64,000 nucleotides of DNA from Trichobilharzia szidati (GCA_944472155.2 OX235277.1:13650804-13714803), one strand, 5' to 3'. Shown: positions 19,865 through 30,110, numbered from the stretch's first letter. A program made the numbers and translations. The notes: a model not told the origin generated them from the letters alone.

Positions 19865-20045
19865 ATTCATTGGTGGGTGAGGAGTGGCAGTAGAATCCAC
19901 AAGTATGCGCATTTAGTCCTATTTAACCTCGTCTTCAGGACGCACCTGCATTCTGCATTGAGTGATGACGCTCCCACCGACGCTTGAACTCAGTGCCCAT
20001 AGTTTGAAAAGGCCAAAGCGTTATCCACAAGATCACTTGAGCCAC
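19865..20045 (-). mobile_element. Sm-alpha-type SINE, copy 2, with decayed hammerhead
   Basis: Minus-strand relative of 8205-8440. It has the B-box-like GAGTTCAAGCG (reverse of 19981-19991), TCGGTGGGAGCGTCAT, the ribozyme-like stretch GACGAGGTTAAATAGGACTA (about 19938-19912) and GGATTCTACTGCCA. Compared with the Sm-alpha hammerhead, the CT of the first core strand has changed and the G before AAA in the second strand is T. Cleavage is therefore not expected. Confidence 0.6.
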
Positions 20046-20577
20046 AAGAGCCACCTCTTTTGCAACGGGTCATATTCATTATTTAATTCAATTAAAGATT
20101 TTTCCGTCAATGTTATAATTGCTTGCTCAGACATCGTTGAAGCATCTGCTTCGGAAGCTCACACATCAACCTGAGACCGAGGATTTTGGTCCAATCAGTT
20201 GACGGGAAAATTTGAAATTGAATTAAACAGTTAGATGCTTCCTCTATTTTCATCACAAACTGTTGTTGTTGCTTTATTGAAATAGTTAATTCACTAAAGA
20301 CTATCACGGTAACCTAACATTTATTATCACTCTCAATCTCTCTGAACTCTAACATTTAATCAAATTTTGAATAGATACACTCACTTTGATAGCAATTTGA
20401 ATTATGACTATTACATATTCATATCTCTTGTACCACAAATATGCAATTTGACATTCGGAATTAATTTCTCGATTAAATTCATATAAATATCATGTTAATT
20501 GTGAAATTTTCGATAAACTCTGATGCTTTGAGACTAATCACAGGTCGTGAAAAGTCAATAGCAAAGCAATAGCTCAC
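20046..20577. other. No gene; diverged copy of the Penelope-tail arm
   Basis: 20226-20285 resembles the 60-bp arm at 16301-16360 (CACAAACTGTTGTTGTTGC versus CACAAACCACTGTTGTTCTTGC). The stretch just before it (20185-20225) resembles 8215-8260. Otherwise AT-rich spacer. Confidence 0.45.
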
Positions 20578-20631
20578 CTTGTTATGCAAAGAAGTTAGTT
20601 TCGCCTCTTCCATGAAATTATTCAAAAAGAG
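20578..20631 (-). CDS. Candidate 54-bp exon
   Basis: On the minus strand the acceptor ...TTTTCATATGCCCAG is followed by 54 bases (18 codons) and the donor AAG/GTGAGC at 20578/20577. In frame 0 it reads LFLNNFMEEAKLTSLHNK. The length is divisible by three and both splice sites are reasonable. No family is recognised. A short fragment of an element protein is an alternative. Confidence 0.28.
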
Positions 20632-20903
20632 CTGGGCATATGAAAATCTATTTCTCTCATTACTTTATACGTCCAAACCAAGTTCACTTTTAACAGTTTG
20701 AAAAAATTTGGGCATTGGGTATATGATATTCATTATAATAAAGGTTTTTGTATTTCCCAATGAAAAACAAAACGATATTGTCCTTTTTACTGACGTTTCG
20801 CTATTTAATGCTAATAGCTTTATCAAAGTTTTATTAAACCGGAATTTACAAAGTCTCAGCATATATATAACAAAGAGTTAAGGGGTGAGAAAATGGACTT
20901 AGG

Positions 20904-22245
20904 TCAAGTTAAAAAGACATATTGAAAGTCAAAACAACAATGAAGATCACTGAACCGAATAACAAAGGTAATATTACATCTGAATGTGGCTGATGATTTT
21001 TCAAGTTTTTCTAGTTCAACCGGATTTCTCGGTGGTCGAACGGATGCTCTACGGTGCTCATTTCTTCTGATTTTGATTTCTGGAGATGTTTGTCCGATGT
21101 ATATTGTAACACATTCCAAGCATTTTATTTTATAGACACAATTAAATAGAGAATCTTTAGGGATTTGGTCTTTTATATGGACAAGATTGCTTTGAATTGT
21201 GTCTTATTTTTTAAAGAAAATTCTAATGTTGAGCTGATTGAGTACTCTTCTGATATCGTCTGACGTCTCTGCTCTATATGGAATGACGGCTGTTGATGTT
21301 CATGTTTTCGGAATGCATTTTCGGCCATACTTAATGTCATTGTTAATTTTGTTGATGAAGTTCCTTGGGTAGTTGTTTTGCTTGAGAGTTTCAGTGATGT
21401 TTGATATTTCTTCTTTTTCTTTCTCATCCGTTATCAGAGAGTGTGCTCATCTAAGAAGACTTGAAACAATTGAAATCTATGCGATGATAGGGTGTGATGA
21501 TTTCAAGTCTAAATATTTATTGGAGTGGGTTTTCTTCCTGAATATGGAAATACTAAAATGTCTGTTTTCCCTTCTCTTAACTAGGCAGTCTAGAAATGGT
21601 AGTTCACCGACTTCTGATTCTGCTTCTGAAGTGAACTGGATTCCGGGAGGTACACAGTTTATTTTCTCCAGGAATGAATTGTGGAGATCTCGTTTTAGTT
21701 ATACAAAAGTATCATCTACATATCTTAACCATATTTTAGGAGTGAGTATGCTTGAAAAGATGTTATTTTCGAACTTATTCATGAAAAGGCCGGCGACTAT
21801 TGGGGAGACTGGTGAACCCATAGCAACATCATTTGTCTGTCTATATAAACTCCCTTTAAATGTAAAATAATTATTTTCTAGACAGAATTTCAAGCTCTTA
21901 ATTATTTCAACGGTGTCCAGTGGACATGTTTGTGATAGCATTGTATCTGATTCTAGTAGACTGGAAATGATGTAAGGACTTTTGGAAATAGGGATACTAG
22001 TGTATAATGAGTTAATATCATAGCTCACCATAATGTCTTCTTTATCGATTTCTCGGTGTTTTATTTGGGATTTGAAATCATATGAATCCCTTACAATATT
22101 TTGAGTGTCCTTTTGTAGTGGTTGTAGTACCGAGAGTAAGTATTTAGATAGGTTGTATGTCGGTGTGTTTGTGAAATCTATTACTGGTCTTAATGGAACT
22201 GTGGGTTTATGTATATTTGGTTGACCGTAGAATCTCATTACTAGT
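20904..22245 (-). pseudogene. Penelope-like element: RT plus GIY-YIG endonuclease, degraded (family B)
   Basis: The most complete Penelope copy here. On the minus strand, 22238-21699 encodes the RT: FYGQPNIHKP and PLRPVIDF, DINSLYTSIP (catalytic Asp), MGSPVSPIVAGLFM and WLRYVDDTFV (catalytic Asp pair). After a frameshift near 21700 the thumb region follows (GELPFLDCLVKRR, FRKKTHSNKYLD), with stops near 21480 and 21460. Then comes a linker ending in ETSDDIRRVLNQL-like text, and the GIY-YIG nuclease (CLECVTIYIGQTSPEIKIRR, NEHRRAS). The nuclease C-terminus is lost near 20990. A nearly matching intact nuclease is at 49906-50430. The N-terminal part upstream of the RT is missing. Confidence 0.87.
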
Positions 22246-22466
22246 GTAATTAATTATGTTTTGCTGATTTATGATATGTGTACAAAGTACGAAGTCAATA
22301 ATTCTCATTCTATCTGTAGATAGGTGACTGCAAGGTATGCAATTTTTGCTTTCTTTTTATAGAATTGATTATCACGTTTGTTAATATTATAGGTATTGAA
22401 ATGCGCATAGAGCGTTGCATTGTTTCAATCTACTTTTTGGTGTGCTGGTATAATCTTTTTTTATAT

Positions 22467-22660
22467 TGAGTTAAAATTGATTTCCAGTTCACAATATGAG
22501 ATTTTGTTTTTACACTGATCAGAATGAAGCATAATGATTATATACAATATATGTGTATTTGCGTGAAAATAATTGCAAATCAGTGATGATAGAAATGATT
22601 TGATGAATAAACAATAGCAATAACAATCATAATAAGAACATAATTTGTAGGCGATAGTTT
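22467..22660 (+). repeat. Unclassified dispersed repeat family 1, uninterrupted copy
   Basis: Matches 24185-24357 plus 24462-24475 in the same orientation. Landmarks are TTGATTTCCAGTT, TATGAGATTT, CAGAATGAAG, ATTGCAAA(T/C)CAG and ATGATTTGAT. Here the ATAATTTGTAGG junction (22640-22651) is intact, whereas the second copy carries a LINE tail at this point. There is no coding capacity. Confidence 0.65.
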
Positions 22661-23198
22661 AGATTTTGGTAGTTAGAGAAAAAAAACCACTCGTCTGGTC
22701 ACCAAAAGCTAATCAAATATTGATAAGAATCGTAGAGTCTATGTGATTTGGTGAAGAAATTGATCTTTTTTTATGCGTGACCTGCCTAATTTAAGGCCTC
22801 AGAGATTTGAATTACGATTCATTTATATGTTTAAACAATCCCATCCTGAAGACATATCACATAGATAATTCTTTGTTTGTTTGTTAGAAGTTGAATTCGT
22901 TAACACAATTTCATCACGAGAATATTCAAATAGCTTATTATTGATCCTAATACTTCTATTTTTGTCACTACTAGTCTAGACAGTGCATCTTATTTTCTTT
23001 AATTCTTGTTGTTAAATTCATTTACTTATATGCTTGGTTATCCAAATGCACTCTTGCATGCTTTTAATTGGTTTGCGGCATATCGTGGAACAATTCTGTG
23101 GGACAAGAGGAAAATACCGTGGTGGGACATGATTTAATGGGAATGAAAGTTTTTAATTAAACTCTTGGATGAAGAGTAAATATTGTTCAATAATTTAC
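22661..23198. other. No gene recognised
   Basis: AT-rich spacer. Confidence 0.4.
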
Positions 23199-23338
23199 GC
23201 CGACAGTTATGTATATTGTGTAAAATTATTGTGCATGATAAAGCCATTGACATTGTTATTAGTTCATTATCTTTTTTTGCTACGATAGGTGCACGAAACA
23301 CCATATTACCGTTAAGCACCCTATATTTGCATAGTTGG
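23199..23338 (-). CDS. Candidate internal exon
   Basis: On the minus strand an acceptor (TTTTATGGTTTACAG) at 23339 opens a 140-bp frame that ends at the donor GGC/GTAAAT (23199/23198). The text begins QLCKYRVLNGNMVFRAPIVA and continues KKDNELITMSMALSCTI. It is open across both sites and has a protein-like residue mix, without a recognised domain. Confidence 0.25.
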
Positions 23339-23429
23339 CTGTAAACCATAAAACTCTGACGTCCTTACAGCTATCATTACCAATGTTAAACACTGAGGCG
23401 AAAATTATCATTATTTATTATTGTTTCCT

Positions 23430-24180
23430 TTAATTCCTAGAGGAACATAAGGCTTCAACCGTGCGTCTCCATTGCGTTCGGTTCTATGCTAGAGTTTTCA
23501 TCTGGCTTCAGGTCTGCCCACACGCTTTCATCTCCTCTTCACATGACCTCCTCCAAGTCACCCTTGCACTGACGACCAACTCGCCGCTTCCCTTTCGGGT
23601 TCCGATCGAGCAATGGCTTGTCTAGTGATGTCACTTGATGGTTTCCTAAGAGTATGGCCAATCCATCTCCATTTCTTCCTGCCTATTTGTTTCACAATCG
23701 GTTCCTGGTTGGTTCGCTCCCAGAGATCTCTTTTGGTGATCTTTTCTGACCATCTCATCTTGTGTATTGAGTGAAGACAACTGTTAATGAAGGTCTGTAG
23801 TTTGTTTGAGATGCTCTTAATGACGCGCCAAGTCTCTGATCCGAATAGTGAGTAGCACTGACTTCACATTGGAGCTGAAAATCCGGATCTTATTATACAG
23901 GCTGAGTGCTGTCAACTTCCACACAGACTTGAGAGTAGTGAAAGCTTGTCTTGCTTTCCCGATTCTTGCTTTGAAATCCTCGTCAGTTCCGCCTGTAGTT
24001 GAAACGATGCTTCCCAGGTGGGTAGGTAAAGGAGGTTGTTTCTTTCAGGTTCCTTCCATTTATGCTGACTGTTGTCTGTTGTTCTTTTTGCTGTTGGTGG
24101 TGTCGCATAGGAATCTTCATCACCTCTGTTTTGTCTATGTACACCTGAAGTCCTATCTTTGATATTTTGGTAATATACTT
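23430..24180 (-). pseudogene. RTE-clade LINE, 3' half, degraded
   Basis: The minus strand carries the RTE C-terminus in broken frames: VYIDKTEVMK near 24140, DEDFKARIGKARQAF near 23970, NKIRIFSSNVKSVLL near 23880, then SETWRVIKSISNKLQTFINS. 23758-23558 is open with KITKRDLWERTNQEPIVKQI and RKKWRWIGHTLRKP. The final segment near 23450 (AACCGAACGCAATGGAGACG on the minus strand) and the tail near 23430 end the copy. It is 5'-truncated and frameshifted. It ends where the family 1 repeat begins. Confidence 0.8.
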
Positions 24181-24184
24181 TAAA

Positions 24185-24475
24185 TATGAGGTAAACTTGA
24201 TTTCCAGTTGACCGTATGAGATTTAGTTTTCACACTACCCAGAATGAAGAATAAGGATCGTATAAATTATATGTGTGTGTGGAAAGAATTGCAAACCAGT
24301 TGTTATGTATATGATTTGATAAATACAGAATAGAAATAATAATTGGGATATAATTTGAGGAAATTAGATGCAATATTGTGATTAATGCTGAAAATTCCAT
24401 TCCATATCACAAGTACTGTTTTTGGAATAAAGTAAATCATCATTATTATTATTATTATTTGTAGGTGACAGCAAA
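24185..24475 (+). repeat. Dispersed repeat family 1, copy split by a LINE tail
   Basis: Same family as 22467-22660. The left part is 24185-24357; the right part resumes at TTTGTAGGTGACAG (24458 on). Between them lies the nested LINE 3' end. Confidence 0.65.
24353..24461 (+). mobile_element. Nested, severely 5'-truncated LINE 3' end
   Basis: About 100 bp, nearly identical to the 3' end of the LINE at 3600 (GAGGAAATTAGATGCAATAT ... GGAATAAAGTAAATCATC), ending in (ATT)n. ATTTG occurs on both sides (24353-24357 and 24457-24461) and may be the target duplication. The LINE's own sequence also reads ATAATTTGAGG at the left junction, so the exact 5' breakpoint is blurred by microhomology. High identity suggests a recent event. 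Confidence 0.8.
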
Positions 24476-24500
24476 TGAAGTTGAAAGAACAACAACAGTT

Positions 24501-25322
24501 GTGTTTAATTAAATAATGAATGTTCTTTGTGATGGAGTTAACCTGTGAAAGATGAATGGGAATTGTGACAATTAGAAAATGGATCATTCTAATGTCTCTT
24601 ACTATGAATGTCCTTCATAGATTTGTTAGATAACTTTCCTCCCACCTAATCCCATATTTACAACATATTTGAAAGATTTAATTGTGAGGTGAAGAACAGT
24701 TTCAGTAAGGATGTTACTTCATTTCTTTTCATCATTGTCACTAACTGATATCTTGAAGTAAGTGAAATGAAATGAGAATGTAATGCCTTCAGTACAATCA
24801 TCAAAGGGAACAATTACTTTTCTCTTCCAAAACTTAGAAAATCTACTTTATCTTGGTTAGAGAAAGAGATCAGGAGCACTCCTTCGCATTAAGTGTGCAT
24901 AGCGGATGTAAGGCTCCACAGTGAATATCAAATAGCTCATGGAAAGTGATGAGGAAGAAGAGATTCTATTAGTCAGCCAATAATCCAAAAGTGTAAAAAT
25001 GTTCAGAAGGACATGGAGTGGCCGAGCTTTCTAAAGGTTTCAGTCAAAAATCGTGTGGGTCCGAATATCATTTCTGCCAAGGTGAATATTCCTAACATCT
25101 TGGGATCACTGTTGTGTCAGCGAAAACCAAACACAATAAATACGCTCCGCAGGCAGTCCAATATCAATAAAAAAGTAATTTTTGTTCGATTCGAAAAGTA
25201 TTATGCGACCGTTTGTCAATGATATACTGTATAGAGGATAAGAATACAAAGTTGAAATATCCAAATAATCGCCAAAATTATAAAAACAGATCATTCAGGA
25301 GAGATTATTATCTTATTTTCAG
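24501..25322. other. No gene recognised; strong acceptor at right end
   Basis: AT-rich. A possible exon end (GCCAAG/GTGAAT at 25082) was noted but not supported by frame or length. The right end is the acceptor of the next exon. Confidence 0.4.
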
Positions 25323-25400
25323 GTGTCACTTTTACAGAAATTTCAATGAATTCGATTTCGGACCAGAACCAACTTCATATAGAGAGCCATTGAGAATCAG
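25323..25400 (+). CDS. Probable internal coding exon, 78 bp
   Basis: The acceptor TTATTATCTTATTTTCAG ends at 25322 and the donor CAG/GTAGTA follows 25400. The 78 bases are 26 codons in a symmetric phase (two bases carried in, two carried out). The one open frame reads CHFYRNFNEFDFGPEPTSYR and then EPLRI. The acidic and aromatic composition, multiple-of-three length and good sites make this one of the better host exons in the window. No family is recognised. The downstream intron holds a copy of dispersed repeat family 2. Confidence 0.55.
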
Positions 25401-25414
25401 GTAGTACCAGCTAA

Positions 25415-25840
25415 TAATATATTTATTCCTATCTATATAGGACACACCAGTTGTACAGGCATGGATAAGTATTATTTAAATTACATCGATTTGATTTATG
25501 GTGAATTTACATGGTTGCTATCCTTTTTAACACAAGTTTGTGAGTACAATCTGCTAGCTAGTGATTCAATGGACCACATTAAGAAATATAGAAATATTGC
25601 CTTCGCATTAACAAAAAGTACCAAAGTATATGTTGGATAGATTATGAATATTTGGGAAAAAAATAAAGCTTGAAGTCAATTCCTCCTTATAACTCTGCTG
25701 TGTGCGGCATCGTATCTTGTTCTTGATTTTTATCCAAATCGGGTATTAATTTGAAATGAGTGATTTATTTGTACGACTTTGTCAGCATTTTTAACTTTAG
25801 TAACACCATATGTGAATTCTACTGAATGCAGATTAATATT
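25415..25840 (+). repeat. Unclassified dispersed repeat family 2, copy 2
   Basis: Longer relative of 18067-18400, same orientation, starting 14 bases into the intron after the exon at 25323. It contains the 100-base segment absent from copy 1 (about 25700-25790, including TGCGGCATCGTATC). Confidence 0.65.
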
Positions 25841-26402
25841 GGTTATTGTCACGCAGATTTGATTTAGTGCACCTACGCCAGCCAAGACCGCCATTTGTCA
25901 CTGCATGGTTGTTCCGTACGAGTAAGTGCTACTCAAGCATCCGAGGCTAAAACTAAACAGCTCTCCAGTATTCAATTTGTGAACAGAATTATAATTGCTT
26001 TGTCGAAAATTAACCTTGGTTTGTCAATAAAATAGGTCCATTTTAAGCATTATCGACAGTTTTCAACATTTATTTGTGCCAAAAATATCACTGATGCTCT
26101 TCTCACGTGTGAATTCCGTCCAAATATCATGAGTGTGCATTAAATCATTTGATGAAATATAAACACTTATGCGGCTAGTTTCTTTGTGTGAACGATTAAG
26201 TATGCGAATGCAAACTGGACTGCTGTATTGGGCTACAAATTCAAATGTAGATTGTTATTTGATATACTGATTGATGTATTTTGGGTGTATGAAACTACAT
26301 GAATTACTGAAAAATGACCCGATTTCACGTGGTTTCGATATCTTGCATAAGTCATCACTGAGACTATAACATATCACTAATCTTGGTTAATTTCTTATTT
26401 AG
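25841..26402. other. No gene recognised
   Basis: AT-rich intron-like sequence ending in a CACTAAT branch-like motif and the acceptor TTAATTTCTTATTTAG. Confidence 0.4.
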
Positions 26403-26611
26403 GTCAAAGCAAACTAGAAATTCGTTAGCTCGTGAAGTCATTATCACTGTGCAAAGTGGCTGTGCAAATAGAAAGTTTCTTTGCACACTTCTACCTAATC
26501 CTCAACGATCCTATTTCAAATTAATTCTACGTGCTTTACCATTTACTTTAGCCATTATTATTACTTCGACGTGTCTGATTGGAAATGACCGATGGTACAC
26601 ATCGTCAGAAT
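26403..26611 (+). CDS. Candidate exon with a membrane segment
   Basis: After the acceptor ending at 26402 the frame is open for 69 codons. It begins SKQTRNSLAREVIITVQSGC, has a Cys-rich middle and a strongly hydrophobic stretch (LPFTLAIIITSTCLIG), followed by NDRWYTSSE and TAA at 26611-26613. A donor GAT/GGTACA-like site near 26592 could end it earlier. The pattern of a hydrophobic helix ending G-x-D-x-W-Y resembles the first helix of claudin/PMP22-type four-helix proteins, but this is only a shape match. It is 1.0 kb downstream of the exon at 25323 on the same strand, so the two may belong to one gene. Confidence 0.38.
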
Positions 26612-27409
26612 AATTCAGCTACTTGTGGTATTGTATTCGTACCTACCTCCTCAAATTGCAATTCATTTCATTTATATTACTTTTGCATTAATTGTGCAAT
26701 AAAATAACTGAAAGTTTATCAATTTGTTTCAGTCTGATAAACTGATATACCCAGCATATATTTTTATATCTGTGCACTTTACGCTTGTGAATTTCAAATG
26801 CATCACTTACAAATTTAATGTGCGGCCATTCATCTCAACAAATCTAATCATACAGTAAGTATTCTAAATTACAGCTGAAAAATTGAAAATAGATGTTATG
26901 TGCAGATGAAATTTATCTTAGCACAAAATCAGCATCCATTTTTGGCGATCACATATCTTACAATATGACTCACTTCTTAGATGGTGTTGTCGAAGACATT
27001 CGAGCAATCTGTGTTTACCCGAACACCTCTTTGTCCTCTACCAAATGCATAAAAGACCAAATCATTATTTATTATATTTTGATAGATCTTAACTGTGACA
27101 AGAGTGTATGTTTTGTTTGCAGAATTAATTATGAAAAATGTATGAGATGAACATCTTATTGTTTTTTTTTGCACAGATGCTGAGTTAATCTTATTACCCA
27201 TTTTGTTGATAGCTTCAGTGTGAAGCAAGATCAAAACAAAAATTGATAACAATAGACACGATTAAAAGAAACATTTAGCTATATTTTAGGCATGAAAATA
27301 AATAAAAAAAAGTTTATTGATTATAATACTGAAATTTCATTGGTTTCTGTATGGCGAGTAAAGGTATTTAAAGGAAGCCAAGATACCGTTTACTGTTTTT
27401 ACAGAAAAT
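26612..27409. other. No supported exon; possible exon frame at 26.9-27.1 kb
   Basis: A frame at 26893-27150 (text DHISYNMTHFLDGVVEDIRA) looks protein-like and lies after a TTTATCTTAG acceptor at 26920, but no good donor was found. A TATTTAAAGG box-like sequence occurs near 27366, and an acceptor TTTACTGTTTTTACAG lies 5 bases before the next ATG. Confidence 0.35.
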
Positions 27410-27473
27410 ATGGTTTCTGCAACTTTGGTAGCTGTCATCCTTTCATTCTCTATCGTAGGTGAATGTGTTCGTG
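27410..27473 (+). CDS. Candidate first coding exon (signal peptide) of a micro-exon-like gene
   Basis: ATG at 27410 lies 5 bases after a good splice acceptor (27389-27404), as for a gene with a 5' UTR intron or trans-splicing. The 21 codons give a signal-peptide-like product: MVSATLVAVILSFSIVG with Cys-Val-Arg after it. A good donor, GTG/GTAGGT, follows 27473 in phase 1. The last part, TCTATCGTAG + 15 bases + GTAGG, copies the layout of the next exon. The product would enter the secretory pathway. The family is not recognised; schistosome MEG proteins share this architecture but diverge fast. Confidence 0.45.
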
Positions 27474-27617
27474 GTAGGTTCAATCCTCATTCAAGTGTTA
27501 ATTTTCACTGATTATATTTAAATATGTCTGCGTGTAATCAAGTTAAACTTAATTAACTCGAACATGAAGCATTCATAGAATTCTGGACAGTATTGACTGT
27601 GTTTTTATCTATCGTAG

Positions 27618-27632
27618 GTGGTATGACAAAAG
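27618..27632 (+). CDS. Candidate 15-bp micro-exon
   Basis: The acceptor TTTTTATCTATCGTAG ends at 27617, and the donor AAG/GTAATT follows 27632. The 15 bases keep the phase 1 reading of the previous exon and add GMTK plus one base. The intron before it is 144 bp. The acceptor and first bases (TCTATCGTAGGTG) repeat the end of the first exon, which suggests origin by a short tandem duplication. Tiny exons divisible by three are the defining trait of schistosome micro-exon genes. Confidence 0.42.
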
Positions 27633-28963
27633 GTAATTTTAAATACATTTCGTTTATACTTTTCAGAAATTTTTGTTGATAAGCATGTTTAATTTGATGT
27701 ATCATAATTGCTACTTAGTTTACAATAATTAAAAATGCAGGTAATTTACAAACATAAATACACCTGAGAATGCGATTTTCATGTGCACCCATGTCCTAAT
27801 GTTGTCATAATGTATTCTGTCAACTGCGCAAACGTCTTAGTTAAAGATTTTTATGTTTATCAGGCAAGGATCATCATAAAAATAGATCGCATAAATTGCA
27901 CTAAAGGCAATTTTCAACATTTTGTCGGTACGCTGATTCGTTTCAGGTAGATCTTCAAAAGCGCCACTGGTCCAAGCAACATTCCCCTTTAGTGGAATGA
28001 TTTTTTACGTAAAAATGCGTCGGTAAATTCAATGTTTTCAGTCTGTCGATAACAAGATGATTTGCGCCAGGTGGCAGCAATGCTAAGAGAAATCATTCAG
28101 GGAATAAGGATATAAACGCTATGCCTGTCATGATGATTGAAATAGTGATATGACACAAAACTAAAGGCATCTGGCAATAGATTTATTTTTAATACATATG
28201 CTGACATCAACAAGTGTTTCAAAGTAAAATCAGATGAAGTCTAAGTGATAAGTGCTTATTCGTTCTTGCACATCAGCATATACACTGATCTTGAACAAAT
28301 GACGGTGTTTTGCTGAATTAGTGGTTGACTACACTGATCAAATGTATATTCATATACTGAACTGCAAATCTGCTTTTCTTCAGTCAATTTTGTTCGCACC
28401 CATCGAATATGGAGCTAGTTCATGTAGCATAATTTCATGATGTATTCCCTGAAGTCATTTCAATATTTTTTGTTATGTCTTCAACGCATGCAAAATTATG
28501 AATCAACTTAACTTTAAGGTAACATCTTTTCATTTAAAGCAGCTGAAATGTTTGAAATTACGCCTTAAACTTGCAATTATAAAAGAAAGGTCTAGTGTCA
28601 GAGTCTTTACAGTAGATCATTCTGTATCATATTTTGCATTACGCAAGAGTTAGATGAGACTACCGCCGTCTCAGTTATACACATTTTAGCAAACTATCAC
28701 TTCACCGCATCCCTTAGAAATAGACCTTTGTCCAAAGTTTTAAACTTTGTTCGAGTTTTAAGTGAGTCGAAATCAGACATACTACAGTCTATATCTTGCC
28801 GCGCTCAGCCATTTGAGCTATTTATCAACCAGAATGAAATAAGTTAAACTGTAGATATCTGAACCACTTCCTCAAGACAAACGCTTTTTCATGTAGATTC
28901 TGTATGGAAAACAGTGTACGAATAACGCGATTTGTCAATTGTACGTAAAATCTTAATTGTTAG
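27633..28963. other. Intron-like, with possible further small exons
   Basis: Strong acceptors end at 27946 (GCTGATTCGTTTCAG), 28041 (AATGTTTTCAG) and 28396 (TCTGCTTTTCTTCAG), and good donors start at 27741 (CAG/GTAATT) and 28519 (AAG/GTAACA). No combination joined unambiguously in phase. From 27947, carrying phase 1, a frame runs to TAA at 28023-28025 and could be an alternative end. Confidence 0.3.
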
Positions 28964-29159
28964 AGGAAGCGCCAAGTGTACTCAATTGGAAGGAAATGAG
29001 CATCTTGTCTGTAAATCGTATTTAAAGAATTACAAGCAGAATGAAAACCGTGTAGTAAGAATTGTATTTAGTGGCAATTTGAAGGTTGAAATTATCCCGA
29101 AAAAGTTAACATACACAATTATTAAGTTTGAGTGGAAAAACAAAGTAGATAAAACGTGA
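28964..29159 (+). CDS. Probable terminal coding exon with stop next to poly(A) signal
   Basis: An acceptor TTAATTGTTAG ends at 28963 (or AG at 28965, which fits phase 1). The frame stays open for 65 codons: RGSAKCTQLEGNEHLVCKSY, then LKNYKQNENRVVRIVFSGN, then IIPKKL...IIKFEWKNKVDKT, ending TGA at 29157-29159. The product is basic, with two Cys, and looks like a folded beta-rich domain rather than noise. AATAAA follows the stop directly. It could be the 3' exon of the signal-peptide gene starting at 27410. The domain is not recognised. Confidence 0.45.
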
Positions 29160-29165
29160 AATAAA
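29160..29165 (+). terminator. Candidate poly(A) signal AATAAA
   Basis: The canonical hexamer begins with the base after the TGA stop of the preceding exon. A T-rich stretch (29184-29194) about 20 bases on could be the downstream element. A 3' UTR this short is unusual. Confidence 0.4.
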
Positions 29166-29939
29166 GCTGATGCTACACATTAAATTTTTTTTTCTGATAA
29201 AGCACACAGTAACACAATATTTCCAAAAAGATAACATTTCAAGCACAATATATTGTTACTCATAGTCATGTTATTGTTTCCGCATTACTCTATAACCTGC
29301 ATTACATGGTTTTACTCTCCATGTTTTATATTACGATTTTCCAATGCACGTGTTTGGTGTTGGATGCATGAACAAAGATTCACTGATCACTCTTTATTAT
29401 TCTCCTCAAGTCATACCCTGTGGTGTGGTTACATGGTTGCATAAGGATTGCAGTAGACGATCTCTTTTCAAAATCACGCGAATCTAATCATGAAGTATCA
29501 CTGTACCATGTCAAATACAATTATCTCATTTGAAATACTTTTATACCACCGTGTCAAATTACAGTTCTCGCATTAAGCAATTACTTACTCAAAATGAATA
29601 CCATTGCCGACAGCTCACAGTAAGCGCTTAACCATTGTGTAGTATTTTATGAATTTTTTAATAAATGATTGTGAACCAGGAGGCTATAACCAATAACAAA
29701 TTTGGTGACAAATATTAAAAGCTAACAAGTTGTAAAGGAAATACAAAAGAGCCTTGTTGAAACCCACCTGCACATGTGGCGTACGCGAATGAGAAGAAAA
29801 TCTGACAAGAGACTTTGAACACAAGAGAATTAAAAATGTAAAAAGCGAACGAAATATTCTAATAGTGAGTCATAAGAAACAGATGTAAACATCGAAGAAA
29901 ATTTTCTTTTCGACAAATAATTTTCATCAGATAATAAAA
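29166..29939. other. No gene recognised
   Basis: AT-rich intergenic or intron sequence. Confidence 0.4.
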
Positions 29940-30110
29940 AGAAGCAAAATTATCGTAAGAACTTCCCTCTGGCCACGATAATGTGAGTGAATGTATGTGA
30001 CGCTTTTGAATACAGAGATCCGGTTTCAGGCAATGACTAGCTAATGCTTCAGCTTGTACAGATGGCGTATGCGGCGTCCATTTGTACGATATTGAGGGAC
30101 TCCATGTAGC
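29940..30110 (-). pseudogene. Penelope-like C-terminal tail remnant
   Basis: The minus strand carries text matching the Penelope tail at 16175-16300: LKPDLCIQK followed by SLTLSWPEGSSYDN, in a partly shifted frame with upstream HTPSVQAEALA. There is no RT or nuclease. It is a small old fragment. Confidence 0.5.

Noticed and set aside
21373..21870. 165-codon plus-strand ORF
   Set aside because: Antisense of the Penelope RT and thumb region; the minus strand has the catalytic motifs.
27947..28025. Alternative terminal exon of the micro-exon-like gene
   Set aside because: A good acceptor and an open frame in phase 1 exist, but the product is short and no poly(A) signal follows closely. Kept only as a note under the intron entry.
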